Assembly (NCBI RefSeq): GCF_013184545.1
Contig: NZ_JAAOJA010000022.1
Location: 1 to 48,422 of the forward strand
Reading direction: 5' to 3'
Length of the DNA: 48,422 nucleotides
DNA from: Pseudomonas tumuqii
GTDB taxonomy: Bacteria > Pseudomonadota > Gammaproteobacteria > Pseudomonadales > Pseudomonadaceae
The notes beneath the pieces are model-generated. The model searched no databases. It was not told the DNA's origin and worked only from the letters and a program-made list of their open reading frames with translations. The position numbers and the translations under genes are program-made. Positions 26,779-34,866 of this stretch are shown here, piece after piece; the stretch's first letter is position 1; every line of letters begins with the position of its first letter.

Positions 26779-27549
26779 ATGCACCCCTACTTCTCTTTGC
26801 AAGGCCGCACCGCCCTGGTCACCGGTGGCACTCGCGGCATTGGCAAGATGATCGCCAAAGCCTTCCTCGAAGCCGGCGCGACTGTCTACGTCTGTGCCCG
26901 TGACGGCGAGGCCTGCGCACAAACCGCCGCCGAACTCTCGGCCTTCGGCACTTGCCATGGCATGGCCGCCAACCTGGCCAGCGAGGAAGGCGTGCAGGCG
27001 CTGGCCGCGCAGCTGGCCGGCGAAATCGGCCAACTGGATATCCTGGTCAACAATGCCGGCACCACCTGGGGTGCGCCGCTCGAGTCTTACCCGGCCAAGG
27101 GCTGGGAGAAGGTCATGCAACTCAACGTGACCTCGGTGTTCAGCTGCATCCAGCAGTTGCTGCCGCTGCTGCGCAAGGCCGGTTCGGCGGCCAATCCGGC
27201 GCGGGTGATCAATATCGGCTCGGTAGCCGGCATCACCTCCCATGGCGAAGACGCCTATGCCTATGGCCCGAGCAAGGCCGCGCTGCATCAGCTGTCGCGC
27301 ATGCTCGCCCGCGAACTGGTCGGCCAGCACATCAACGTCAACGTGATCGCGCCGGGGCGCTTTCCGAGCAAGATGACCCAGTTCATCGCCCAGGACGAAC
27401 AGGCCCTGGCCGAAGACACCGCGCTGATCCCGATGAAACGCTGGGGCCGCGAAGAGGAAATGGCCGCCCTGGCAATCAGCCTGGCCAGCACCGCCGGCGC
27501 CTACATGACCGGCACCATCATCCCTATCGACGGTGGCTTCCACCTCTGA
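26779..27549 (+). CDS. rhlG: Beta-ketoacyl reductase RhlG (SDR family)
   Basis: 256-residue short-chain dehydrogenase nearly identical in layout to P. aeruginosa RhlG, an NADPH-dependent beta-ketoacyl reductase first linked to rhamnolipid/PHA precursors; its rhamnolipid role has been questioned. Rossmann motif TGGTRGIG (residues 15-22), NNAG, catalytic Ser in NIGSVAG, and Tyr-x-x-x-Lys in YAYGPSKAA; C-terminal IPIDGGFHL. AGAGGA site upstream. Stands alone with its own promoter region; no rhamnosyltransferase genes are in the window, so rhamnolipid production cannot be inferred. Confidence 0.95.
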   Translation: MHPYFSLQGRTALVTGGTRGIGKMIAKAFLEAGATVYVCARDGEACAQTAAELSAFGTCHGMAANLASEEGVQALAAQLAGEIGQLDILVNNAGTTWGAPLESYPAKGWEKVMQLNVTSVFSCIQQLLPLLRKAGSAANPARVINIGSVAGITSHGEDAYAYGPSKAALHQLSRMLARELVGQHINVNVIAPGRFPSKMTQFIAQDEQALAEDTALIPMKRWGREEEMAALAISLASTAGAYMTGTIIPIDGGFHL

Positions 27550-27568
27550 CCAGTGCCCACGGCCGAGC

Positions 27569-27583
27569 CCGACCTTTGGTCGG
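27569..27583 (+). terminator. Small hairpin after rhlG
   Basis: CCGACC-TTT-GGTCGG, no T-tract; weak terminator candidate. Confidence 0.4.
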
Positions 27584-27682
27584 CAGCCCCTGCCCGATGC
27601 GCGCGCCCTGCTAGCGTTAATTAATGGAGGGATGGGGGTAACCGCAGCTTTCGTTTCACCAGCCAGGTGAAGGAGGTTGATC

Positions 27683-28318
27683 ATGGCCATCGCCGAATGG
27701 CGCATGCAGGGCGTCGAATTCATTGCCTGCAACTGCAATTGGGGCTGCCCCTGTCAATTCGATGCACCACCAACCCATGGCCACTGCCAGGCGGTGGCGT
27801 CGATGCAAGTGGAACACGGGTATTTCAATCAGGTGGCGCTGGATGGCCTGTGCTGGGCCGCCACCTTCGCCTGGCCAGGCGCCATCCATGAGGGCAACGG
27901 CAGTTGTCAGGTGTTCATCGATGAACGCGCCGACGACGCGCAACGCCAGGCACTGCTGACCATCCTCTCCGGCCTGGAGAGTGACCCCGGAGCCAACGTG
28001 TTTCAGGTGTTCAGCACCACCATGAGTGAAGTGTTCGAACCGCAGTTCGTGCCCATCGCCCTGTCCATCGATGTCGATCAGCGCCTGGCGCACCTGGACA
28101 TTCCAGGCGTGCTGCAGGCCAGCGGCGAGCCGATCCGCAGCCCGATCGACGGCTCGCCTCATCGAGTCCGCCTGTCCCTGCCCGACGGTTTCGAGTTCCT
28201 CGAGGCCGAAGTAGCCAGCGGCAGCTACCAGACTCATTCAGCCCTCAAACTGCAATCCCAGGGCAGCCATAGCCACCTCGCCCACGTGCACTTCACCGGC
28301 CATGGCATAGAGCCGTAA
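27683..28318 (+). CDS. DUF1326 family protein
   Basis: 211-residue soluble protein starting MAIAEWRMQGVEFIACNCNWGCPCQFDAPPTHGHC; the early CNCNWGCPCQF cluster and HGHC are the family hallmark and look like a metal site. Family function is unknown. The start is fixed by AAGGAGGTTGATC directly upstream. Two bases separate it from the DUF2182 membrane protein gene, a pairing seen widely for these two families, so they probably act together. Histidines near the C-terminus (SHSHLAHVHF) could also bind metal. Confidence 0.87.
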   Translation: MAIAEWRMQGVEFIACNCNWGCPCQFDAPPTHGHCQAVASMQVEHGYFNQVALDGLCWAATFAWPGAIHEGNGSCQVFIDERADDAQRQALLTILSGLESDPGANVFQVFSTTMSEVFEPQFVPIALSIDVDQRLAHLDIPGVLQASGEPIRSPIDGSPHRVRLSLPDGFEFLEAEVASGSYQTHSALKLQSQGSHSHLAHVHFTGHGIEP

Positions 28319-28320
28319 AG

Positions 28321-29109
28321 ATGGCAGAACTTCAGGCCGCGACGCAGGGCAAGCGCCTGACAGGCGAGCAGGTGCTGTTCCTGCTCTGCCTGCTCGCGCT
28401 GACCGCCCTGGCCTGGCTGATGCTGCTGCAAATGGCCCGCGACATGAGTGCGCCTGGCGGCATGGCCGATGCGGCGATGGCCGGCATGCTCATGCCCTGG
28501 AGCCTGACCGATGCGCTGCTGATGTTCGCCATGTGGGCGGTGATGATGGTCGGCATGATGCTGCCCAGCGCCCTGCCCATGCTGCTGATCTACCAGCAGA
28601 TGCTGCGCAAGCGCATGCCGGCGCCACAGCGACACCTGGCCCTGCTGCTGTTCTGCAGCGCCTATGGCCTGGTCTGGACCGGCTTCGCCCTGGGCGCCAC
28701 GGCGCTGCAATGGGCGCTCGAGCAGCTCGCCCTGCTCAGCCCGGGGATGCGCAGCAGCAGTACCGCGCTGGGCGCCGGCCTGCTGCTGGTCGCAGGCGTC
28801 TACCAGTGGCTGCCAAGCAAGGCGGTCTGCCTCGAGCATTGCCGCGGGCCGCTGCATTTTCTGCTCGGCTACTGGCGCCCCGGCGTGCTCGGCGGCTGGC
28901 GCATGGGCCTGGCCCATGGCGCTTACTGCCTGGGCTGCTGCTGGGCCCTGATGGGCCTGCTGTTCGTGGTCGGCGTGATGAACCTGCTCTGGGTGGCAGT
29001 GATCGGCGCCTTCATCCTGCTGGAGAAAAATCTGCCGCAGGGGCTCTGGCTCAGCCGTATCTGCGGTTTGTTGTTGCTCGGCTGGAGCCTGTGGCTGCTG
29101 CTGGGCTAG
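28321..29109 (+). CDS. DUF2182 family integral membrane protein
   Basis: 262-residue membrane protein with about six helices. Signatures: MFAMWAVMMVGMMLPSALPMLLIY, KAVCLEHCRGPLHFLLGYWR and LAHGAYCLGCCWALMGLLFVVGVMNLLWV (paired cysteines, methionine-rich helices), often described as predicted metal-binding membrane protein. Co-transcribed with DUF1326, two bases apart. Its stop codon is the first triplet of a long inverted repeat. A copper, mercury or other soft-metal role is suggested by Cys/Met/His content only. Confidence 0.87.
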   Translation: MAELQAATQGKRLTGEQVLFLLCLLALTALAWLMLLQMARDMSAPGGMADAAMAGMLMPWSLTDALLMFAMWAVMMVGMMLPSALPMLLIYQQMLRKRMPAPQRHLALLLFCSAYGLVWTGFALGATALQWALEQLALLSPGMRSSSTALGAGLLLVAGVYQWLPSKAVCLEHCRGPLHFLLGYWRPGVLGGWRMGLAHGAYCLGCCWALMGLLFVVGVMNLLWVAVIGAFILLEKNLPQGLWLSRICGLLLLGWSLWLLLG

Positions 29110-29159
29110 GGTCTGTTGCCGTTTCGGCGCGGCTCGCGACGAAACGGCAACAGACCCTA
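29107..29159. repeat. Inverted repeat with 20-bp perfect arms overlapping a stop codon
   Basis: Left arm 29107-29126 (TAGGGTCTGTTGCCGTTTCG) and right arm 29140-29159 are exact complements around a 13-base GC-rich loop. The left arm begins with the DUF2182 stop codon. It could be a terminator (no T-tract) or a mobile palindromic repeat. Confidence 0.75.
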
Positions 29160-29226
29160 ACGACTGCTTAAGAGCGCCGCGCATTGCAGGTAAGATGAGC
29201 CCCCGCCACTGCTGACCGTCGCCCCC

Positions 29227-29919
29227 ATGCCCTACTCCGTCTCACCCATCGGTTTTGTCCGCTCCTGCTTCAAGGAGAAGTTCGCCATTCCCCGTCAGCC
29301 ACAGTTGGCACCGGCTGCCCGTGGCGTGCTGGAGCTGGTCGCTCCCTTCGATACTGGCGAAGCGGTGCAGGGCCTGGAGCAGGTCAGCCATGTCTGGCTG
29401 CTGTTCCTGTTTCACCAGGCCCTGGAAGACCGGCCACGTTTGAAAGTGCGCCCACCGCGCCTGGGTGGGAATAAATCGGTGGGGGTGTTCGCCAGCCGCG
29501 CCACCCACCGCCCCAACGGCATCGGTCAATCGGTGGTCAAGCTGGACGCGGTAGAGCCGGGCAGACTCTGGCTGTCGGGGATCGATTTGCTCGACGGCAC
29601 CCCGGTGCTGGATATCAAACCCTATGTGCCCTATGCCGACAGCGTCGCGAGCGCCTATAACCGCATCGCCGACGCTGCTCCGCGGCTGATCGAGGTGCAC
29701 TGGCTGGACGGCGCCCTCGGCCAGGCGCGCAGCCATGGCCTGCGCCTGGACCAGCCGCTGATCGAGCTGATCGAGCAATGCCTGGCCCAGGATCCGCGCC
29801 CGGCCTATCAGGTACCAGCGCCCGAACGGCGCTATGGCGCGCGCTTCTGGGATGTCGATGTGCGCTGGCACTATCCTGAGCCGGGCAAGATCTGTGTGCT
29901 GGACGTGGTGGCGGCCTGA
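29227..29919 (+). CDS. trmO: tRNA (t6A37) N6-methyltransferase TrmO
   Basis: 230-residue SAM-dependent enzyme with the TrmO/TsaA beta-barrel, which methylates N6-threonylcarbamoyladenosine at position 37 of tRNA-Thr. Motifs: IGFVRSCFKEKFAIPRQP, QVSHVWLLFLFH, ASRATHRPNGIGQSVVKL and DGTPVLDIKPYVPYAD, all conserved in the family. A C-terminal domain (RRYGARFWDVDVRWHY) completes it. Stand-alone gene. Confidence 0.93.
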   Translation: MPYSVSPIGFVRSCFKEKFAIPRQPQLAPAARGVLELVAPFDTGEAVQGLEQVSHVWLLFLFHQALEDRPRLKVRPPRLGGNKSVGVFASRATHRPNGIGQSVVKLDAVEPGRLWLSGIDLLDGTPVLDIKPYVPYADSVASAYNRIADAAPRLIEVHWLDGALGQARSHGLRLDQPLIELIEQCLAQDPRPAYQVPAPERRYGARFWDVDVRWHYPEPGKICVLDVVAA

Positions 29920-30105
29920 ACGGGCCAGCCGAAAGCCAAACAGAATAGTTACCCGCCTGCGCGCGACCACTACACATTTTGATTGAAGTATTGCTTCCGC
30001 AGTGCCTGGGCTGCGGCTAAAGTTGACTCGTGGGCAGCACCTTTCGGCACATCGCCACACTCCCCCGCAGGTCATGGCCAGTCCCGAGAATCCATAATTT
30101 ACCTT

Positions 30106-31473
30106 ATGAAAAAACAGTCTTACGTGCCATCAGGCGACCTTGTCGACCTTCTGCTCGATGCCATCTGTGTGGTCGACAAGGAGGGCCGCTTCGTTTTTGT
30201 CAGTGCGGCCTGCGAGCGGATCTTTGGCTATACGGCCGAGGAAATGGTCGGCAGGAACATGATCGAACTGGTAGTGCCGGAAGACCGCGCCAGGACTCTG
30301 CAAACGGCCAGCGACATCATGGCAGGCACCAGCAAACCCAGCTTTGAAAATCGCTATATCCGCAAGGATGGGCAGATCGTTCACATCATGTGGTCGGCAC
30401 GCTGGTCGGCGGACGATCAACTGCGGATTGCCGTGGCCCACGACATCAGCGAACGCAAACACAGCGAGACGATGCAAGCGGCGCTCTATGCCATATCCGA
30501 AGCGGCGCACCTGACCAAGGACCTACCCGGTCTGTTCGAGAAAATTCATTCGATCGTCGGCGAACTGTTACCGGCCATCAACTTCTCCGTGGCCCTTTAC
30601 GATGAGCAGAATGACCAGCTGAGCTTTCCCTACCATATCGATGAGCACCATCCGGCACCGGCTCCGCACAAGCGCGACGCGGCTACACTCAGCGCCGAAA
30701 TCATCCGCACCGGACAGACCTTGCTGCTCTCGCCAGAAACGCTGACGACATTGCCCGAGCATGTGCAGGCGATCGACTGCGCTTCACTGTACTGGCTGGG
30801 CGTGCCGCTCACCTCGCACAACGGCACCATTGGCGCCCTGGTAGTCCAGAGCTATACCCATGGGGCGCGTTACACCGACAGGGACAAAGAGCTGCTGCAA
30901 TTCGTCTCGACCCAGGTGGCGTCGGCCATCGAACGCCAGCAGATGCTCAGTCGCCTGCAGTTCATGGCCCAATATGACCAACTGACCCGCCTGCCTAACC
31001 GCGCGCTGCTCCATGACCGCCTGCATACCGCACTGACCAGGGCACGCCGGGAGCACACGCAACTGTCGCTGCTATTCCTCGATCTGGACAAGTTCAAGCA
31101 GGTCAACGATACCTTCGGTCACGCCATCGGCGATCTACTGCTGCAGATGGTTGCTAATCGCCTCAAGCAATGCATTCGCGAATCGGATACGGTCGCACGC
31201 CTGGGCGGCGACGAATTCGTGGTGCTGCTCGAGGACTTCCAATCGCCGGATCATGCCTTGCTGGTCGCCGAGAAAATCCGCTTGGCGCTCAACCAGCCAT
31301 TCGACCTCAATGGTCAGGCTCACCGGGTTCTGCCGAGCATCGGGGTGGCGTTCTATCCGCAGCATGGTGATGATGCGCACCAGTTGCTCAGTCATGCCGA
31401 CAACGCCATGTACGTGGCGAAGAAAAGCGGCGGCAACTGCTTTCAGATCATGCTCGAACCAAGCCCCCGCTGA
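30106..31473 (+). CDS. PAS-GAF-GGDEF diguanylate cyclase
   Basis: 455-residue cytoplasmic sensor. PAS domain (about 12-130; DAICVVDKEGRFVFVSAACERIFGYTAEEMVGRNMIELV), GAF domain (about 145-285), then GGDEF with RLGGDEFVVLL (367-371) and an RxxD inhibitory site RESD (358-361), so active, product-inhibited c-di-GMP synthesis is predicted. No EAL domain and no membrane helix. Start ATG at 30106 is chosen because upstream sequence lacks PAS homology; its ribosome site is weak. The signal sensed is unknown. Confidence 0.88.
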   Translation: MKKQSYVPSGDLVDLLLDAICVVDKEGRFVFVSAACERIFGYTAEEMVGRNMIELVVPEDRARTLQTASDIMAGTSKPSFENRYIRKDGQIVHIMWSARWSADDQLRIAVAHDISERKHSETMQAALYAISEAAHLTKDLPGLFEKIHSIVGELLPAINFSVALYDEQNDQLSFPYHIDEHHPAPAPHKRDAATLSAEIIRTGQTLLLSPETLTTLPEHVQAIDCASLYWLGVPLTSHNGTIGALVVQSYTHGARYTDRDKELLQFVSTQVASAIERQQMLSRLQFMAQYDQLTRLPNRALLHDRLHTALTRARREHTQLSLLFLDLDKFKQVNDTFGHAIGDLLLQMVANRLKQCIRESDTVARLGGDEFVVLLEDFQSPDHALLVAEKIRLALNQPFDLNGQAHRVLPSIGVAFYPQHGDDAHQLLSHADNAMYVAKKSGGNCFQIMLEPSPR

Positions 31474-31539
31474 AGGCTTTTGCCCGGGTGATTGCTCCAG
31501 CGGCGGACTCAACAGGTGAGTGACATCAGCCAGCCGTGC

Positions 31540-31610
31540 AACGCGTAGCCCGGATGCCATCCGCGAGCAATAAGTCGGCGCTGGGTGTCTCCCCGAATTG
31601 CATCCGCGCA
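31540..31610. repeat. Degenerate intergenic repeat
   Basis: GCGTAGCCCGGATGCCATCCG on one side and CCCCGAATTGCATCCGCGC on the other resemble the two halves of a common Pseudomonas intergenic inverted repeat, decayed. Confidence 0.45.
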
Positions 31611-31645
31611 GAAAAAATCCCGTTCACTTGAGTCAAGAGAACGGG
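31611..31645 (-). terminator. Terminator of fpr
   Basis: On the minus strand CCCGTTC (31645-31639) pairs with GAACGGG (31625-31619), with an inner CTTGA/TCAAG pair, followed by ATTTTTTC. Confidence 0.85.
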
Positions 31646-31684
31646 ATTGCACTTGCGCCAAGCCTTGGCAGAAAACCCTGGAGC

Positions 31685-32464
31685 CTACTTCTCGACGAAG
31701 GCGCGCTCGATCAGGTAGTCGCCCGGCTCGCCCATGCGGGGGGAGATCTTCAGGCCGAAGCTGTCGAGCACCGCGGCGGTTTCGTCGAGCATGCTCGGGC
31801 TGCCACAGATCATCGCGCGGTCGTCCTGCGGGTTGATCGGCGGCAGGCCGATATCGCGGAACAGCTTGCCACTGCGCATCAGGTCGGTCAGGCGGCCCTG
31901 GTTCTCGAACTCTTCGCGGGTCACGGTCGGGTAGTAGATCAGCTTGTCCTTCAAGGCATCGCCGAAGTATTCGTTCTGCGGCAGGTGCTCGGTGATGAAC
32001 TCGCGGTAAGCCACTTCGTTGACGTAACGCACGCCATGCACCAGCACCACTTTCTCGTAGCGCTCGTAGGTTTCCGGGTCCTGGATCACGCTCATGAAAG
32101 GCGCCAGGCCAGTGCCGGTGCTGAGCAGGTACAGGTGCTTGCCGGGCAACAGGTCGTCGAGTACCAGGGTGCCGGTGGGCTTGCGGCTGACCACCAGCTC
32201 ATCGCCGGGCTTGAGGTGCTGCAACTGCGAAGTCAGTGGACCGTCCTGCACCTTGATGCTGAAGAACTCCAGGTGCTCTTCGTAGTTCGGGCTGGCGATG
32301 GAATAGGCGCGCATCAGCGGCCGACCGTTATCCTGCTGCAGGCCGATCATCACGAACTGGCCATTCTCGAAGCGCAAGCCCGGATCGCGGGTGGTCTTGA
32401 AGCTGAATAAGGTGTCGTTCCAGTGGTGAACACTGAGTACACGCTCGACGTTCAGGTTGCTCAT
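31685..32464 (-). CDS. fpr: Ferredoxin/flavodoxin-NADP+ reductase Fpr
   Basis: 259-residue FAD enzyme exchanging electrons between NADPH and ferredoxin or flavodoxin. FAD-binding RAYSIASP (RxYS) near residue 52, the NADP-binding STGTGLAPFMSVI, HGVRYVNEVAYR, and the C-terminal EPGDYLIERAFVEK as in bacterial class I Fpr. Ribosome site GAGGAC precedes the ATG. Divergent from finR, which activates fpr in Pseudomonas in response to superoxide; a strong promoter and a candidate operator lie between. Confidence 0.95.
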   Translation of the reverse strand: MSNLNVERVLSVHHWNDTLFSFKTTRDPGLRFENGQFVMIGLQQDNGRPLMRAYSIASPNYEEHLEFFSIKVQDGPLTSQLQHLKPGDELVVSRKPTGTLVLDDLLPGKHLYLLSTGTGLAPFMSVIQDPETYERYEKVVLVHGVRYVNEVAYREFITEHLPQNEYFGDALKDKLIYYPTVTREEFENQGRLTDLMRSGKLFRDIGLPPINPQDDRAMICGSPSMLDETAAVLDSFGLKISPRMGEPGDYLIERAFVEK

Positions 32465-32504
32465 GCTAGGTCCTCAAGATCACGGGCAATGGCGGTTGCA
32501 GCGG

Positions 32505-32533
32505 ATTCTAGACGCGGGCAGAATATCTGTTAA
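32505..32533 (-). promoter_or_regulatory. fpr promoter
   Basis: On the minus strand TTAACA (32533-32528) and TAGAAT (32510-32505), spaced by 17 bases; a start near 32498 leaves a 33-base leader. Confidence 0.72.
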
Positions 32534-32545
32534 GTGAATAATCAA

Positions 32546-32558
32546 GATATAGGTTATC
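32546..32558. promoter_or_regulatory. Candidate FinR (LysR-type) operator
   Basis: GATA-N5-TATC palindrome about 54 bases upstream of the predicted fpr start and 13 bases before finR, where an activator/autorepressor site is expected. Confidence 0.4.
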
Positions 32559-32570
32559 GGTTATATAGAT

Positions 32571-33497
32571 ATGCGATTTACCCTAAGACAGCTCCAGGTA
32601 TTCGTCGCCGTGGCCCAGCAGGAAAGCGTCTCCCGCGCGGCCGACTCGCTGGCCTTGTCGCAATCGGCGGCCAGCACTTCGCTCAGTGAATTGGAGCGGC
32701 AAACCGACTGTCAACTATTCGATCGCGCTGGCAAGCGTCTGGTCCTCAATGCCCTGGGCTCGCAGTTATTGCCCCAGGCGCTGGCCCTGCTCGAGCAGGC
32801 CAAGGAAATCGAGCGCCTGTTGGCCGGCAAGAGTGGTTTCGGTTCGTTGAATGTCGGCGCCACCCTGACGGTGGGCAACTACCTGGCCACCCTGTTGATC
32901 GGCAGTTTCATGCAGCGCCATCCCGAATGCCGAGTGAAATTGCAGGTACACAACACCGCCTATGTGGTGCAGCAGATCGCCCATTATGAGCTGGACATGG
33001 GCCTGATCGAGGGCGACTGCCAGCACCCGGATATCGAGGTGCAACCCTGGGTCAAGGACGAACTGGTGGTGTTCTGCGCCCCGCAGCATGCCCTGGCCAA
33101 GCGCGGCGCAGCCAGCCTGGACGAGTTGACCCAGGAAGCCTGGATCCTCCGTGAACAGGGCTCAGGCACGCGCCTGACCTTCGATCAGGCGATGCGTCAT
33201 CATCCGCGCTCGTTGAACGTGCGCCTGGAGCTGGAACATACCGAGGCGATCAAGCGCGCGGTGGAGTCGGGCCTGGGCATTGGCTGCATCTCACGCCTGG
33301 CCCTGCGCGATGCCTTTCGCCGTGGCAGCCTGGTGGCGGTGGAAACGCCCGAACTGGATCTGCGCCGGCAGTTCTACTTCATCTGGCACAAACAGAAGTA
33401 CCAGACGGCTGCCATGCGCGAATTCATCGAGCTATGCCGGGCGCTGACTGCCGGGGTCAAGCGCAGCGATGAGATAGTGCTGCCGAACATTGCCTGA
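32571..33497 (+). CDS. finR: LysR-type regulator FinR
   Basis: 308-residue LysR regulator. N-terminal winged helix (RFTLRQLQVFVAVAQQESVSRAADSLALSQSAASTSLSELERQ, residues 2-45) and a C-terminal co-inducer domain with GLIEGDCQHPD. Divergent from fpr, the known FinR target; FinR activates fpr under superoxide/redox stress and, in P. putida, also affects other genes. The ATG at 32571 has no recognisable Shine-Dalgarno sequence, suggesting low-level or leaderless translation. Confidence 0.93.
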   Translation: MRFTLRQLQVFVAVAQQESVSRAADSLALSQSAASTSLSELERQTDCQLFDRAGKRLVLNALGSQLLPQALALLEQAKEIERLLAGKSGFGSLNVGATLTVGNYLATLLIGSFMQRHPECRVKLQVHNTAYVVQQIAHYELDMGLIEGDCQHPDIEVQPWVKDELVVFCAPQHALAKRGAASLDELTQEAWILREQGSGTRLTFDQAMRHHPRSLNVRLELEHTEAIKRAVESGLGIGCISRLALRDAFRRGSLVAVETPELDLRRQFYFIWHKQKYQTAAMREFIELCRALTAGVKRSDEIVLPNIA

Positions 33498-33544
33498 TCG
33501 CACGACGTGGCGGGCACTGCCAGCAGTGACCGATTCACCACCGA

Positions 33545-33910
33545 TTAACCCAGCAGGATCACCGCCCAGACACTGGCGATCAGCGCCAGGGACACGAGTT
33601 GCGCGGCGCTGCCCATGTCCTTGGCGTTTTTCGACAAGGGATGCAGCTCCAGGGAAATCCGATCGACCGCCGCCTCCAGCGCCGAATTGAGCAGTTCGAC
33701 GATCAACGCCAACAGGCAGACACCGACCATCAGGGCGCGCTCGCCCCGACTGACGTCGCTGTAGAACGCCAACGGAATCAACACCAGGTTGAGCAACATC
33801 AACTGACGAAATGCGGCTTCGCCAGCAATCGCGACACGCAAACCCGCCAGCGAATAGCCCGCAGCATTAACGATACGCTTAAGGCCAGTCTGGCCCTTGA
33901 ATGGCGACAT
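33545..33910 (-). CDS. dgkA: Diacylglycerol kinase DgkA
   Basis: 121-residue inner-membrane kinase that phosphorylates diacylglycerol, recycling lipid released by glucan and lipopolysaccharide decoration. Three helices with the family motif EAAFRQL, the catalytic EELLNSALEAAVDR-type segment (VELLNSALEAAVDRI) and KNAKDMGSAAQ. Start at MSPFKGQTGLKR, the family N-terminus; a GTG five codons earlier falls on the likely transcription start. Downstream of erdR on the same strand, as in P. aeruginosa. DgkA also serves OPG synthesis in enterics; opgGH is elsewhere in this window. Confidence 0.93.
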   Translation of the reverse strand: MSPFKGQTGLKRIVNAAGYSLAGLRVAIAGEAAFRQLMLLNLVLIPLAFYSDVSRGERALMVGVCLLALIVELLNSALEAAVDRISLELHPLSKNAKDMGSAAQLVSLALIASVWAVILLG

Positions 33911-34012
33911 AAGAAGGTTATCCACACTATAAAAGGCCGGCCGCCACGAGAACGCTAGACCGGCACACGCAAACCGACGCCACCCTGCCGAGTAACGCGC
34001 ATCAAGCGCGCG

Positions 34013-34663
34013 TCAATTGCTGGGGATCGATTCCATCTGCTGCAACAACAGCGCCGCCTGGGTGCGGGTACGTACGCCGAGCTTGCGGAAAATCGCCGTG
34101 ACATGCGCCTTTACCGTTGCCTCGGAAACGCTCAACTCGTAGGCGATCTGCTTGTTCAGCAGGCCGTCGCAGACCATGGTCAGCACGCGAAACTGCTGCG
34201 GAGTCAGGCTGGCCAGGCCGGCGCTGGCGGCCTTGGCCTCGGCAGAGACCTGGGCGGCCTCCTCGGTTTGCTCCGGCCACCAGGTATCGCCATCGAGCAC
34301 CACTTGTACGGCTTGCTGGATGCTCTCCAGGGAGCTGGACTTGGGAATAAAGCCACTGGCACCAAACTCGCGGGCCCGCGCCACCACGGCCGCCTCTTCC
34401 TGCGCCGAGACCATCACCACCGGCACCTGCGGGTATTGCCCGCGCAGCAGCACCAGACCGGAAAAACCATAGGCACCGGGCATGTTGAGGTCGAGCAGAA
34501 CCAGATCCCAATCTGCTTTTCCCGATAGGCAGGCTTCCAACTCGGCGATGCTGGCAGCCTCTACCAGCCTCACCTGCGGGCCAAGACCCAGGGTCAGCGC
34601 CTGCTGCAGTGCACTGCGAAAAAGCGGATGATCGTCGGCAATCAGGATTTCATAAGCGGCCAT
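34013..34663 (-). CDS. erdR: LuxR-type response regulator ErdR
   Basis: 216-residue response regulator. Receiver domain AAYEILIADDHPLFRSAL (DD pair) with phospho-acceptor Asp in DLVLLDLNMPG (about residue 56), Lys in GFIPKSSS; C-terminal NarL/LuxR HTH LTPQQFRVLTMVCDGLLNKQIAYELSVSEATVKAHVTAIFRKL. Nearly the ErdR of P. aeruginosa, which controls ethanol and acetate oxidation (e.g. acsA, exaA network) with an orphan kinase. Its kinase is not in the window. Start at MAAYE; a longer upstream frame lacks homology. Confidence 0.93.
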   Translation of the reverse strand: MAAYEILIADDHPLFRSALQQALTLGLGPQVRLVEAASIAELEACLSGKADWDLVLLDLNMPGAYGFSGLVLLRGQYPQVPVVMVSAQEEAAVVARAREFGASGFIPKSSSLESIQQAVQVVLDGDTWWPEQTEEAAQVSAEAKAASAGLASLTPQQFRVLTMVCDGLLNKQIAYELSVSEATVKAHVTAIFRKLGVRTRTQAALLLQQMESIPSN

Positions 34664-34701
34664 TGCAGATCCTGTTCTTGTTATGTGGGTACCGCTAGCG
34701 C

Positions 34702-34730
34702 TGGCCTGTCGACTGAAACATGACAGGCCA
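34702..34730. promoter_or_regulatory. Inverted repeat in the erdR/DMT divergent region
   Basis: TGGCCTGTC (34702-34710) and GACAGGCCA (34722-34730), exact 9-base arms, 11-base spacer; 39 bases upstream of erdR. Operator-like, regulator unknown. Confidence 0.5.
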
Positions 34731-34866
34731 CTCGATTTAGCCGCGCATAGTACACGGGCAACCGCAAATGCGCCTAGGACGGCGCCCAGCATGCCGAGCG
34801 ATCTCGGAGTGGTCAAGCGCGTTGCTTTGCGGCACAGTCTGCCCTTTTTCCCAACGAGGCTGTTTT

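Noticed and set aside
34702..34730. Terminator for the DMT or erdR gene
   Set aside because: It lies upstream of both divergent genes and has no T-tract, so an operator is the better reading.
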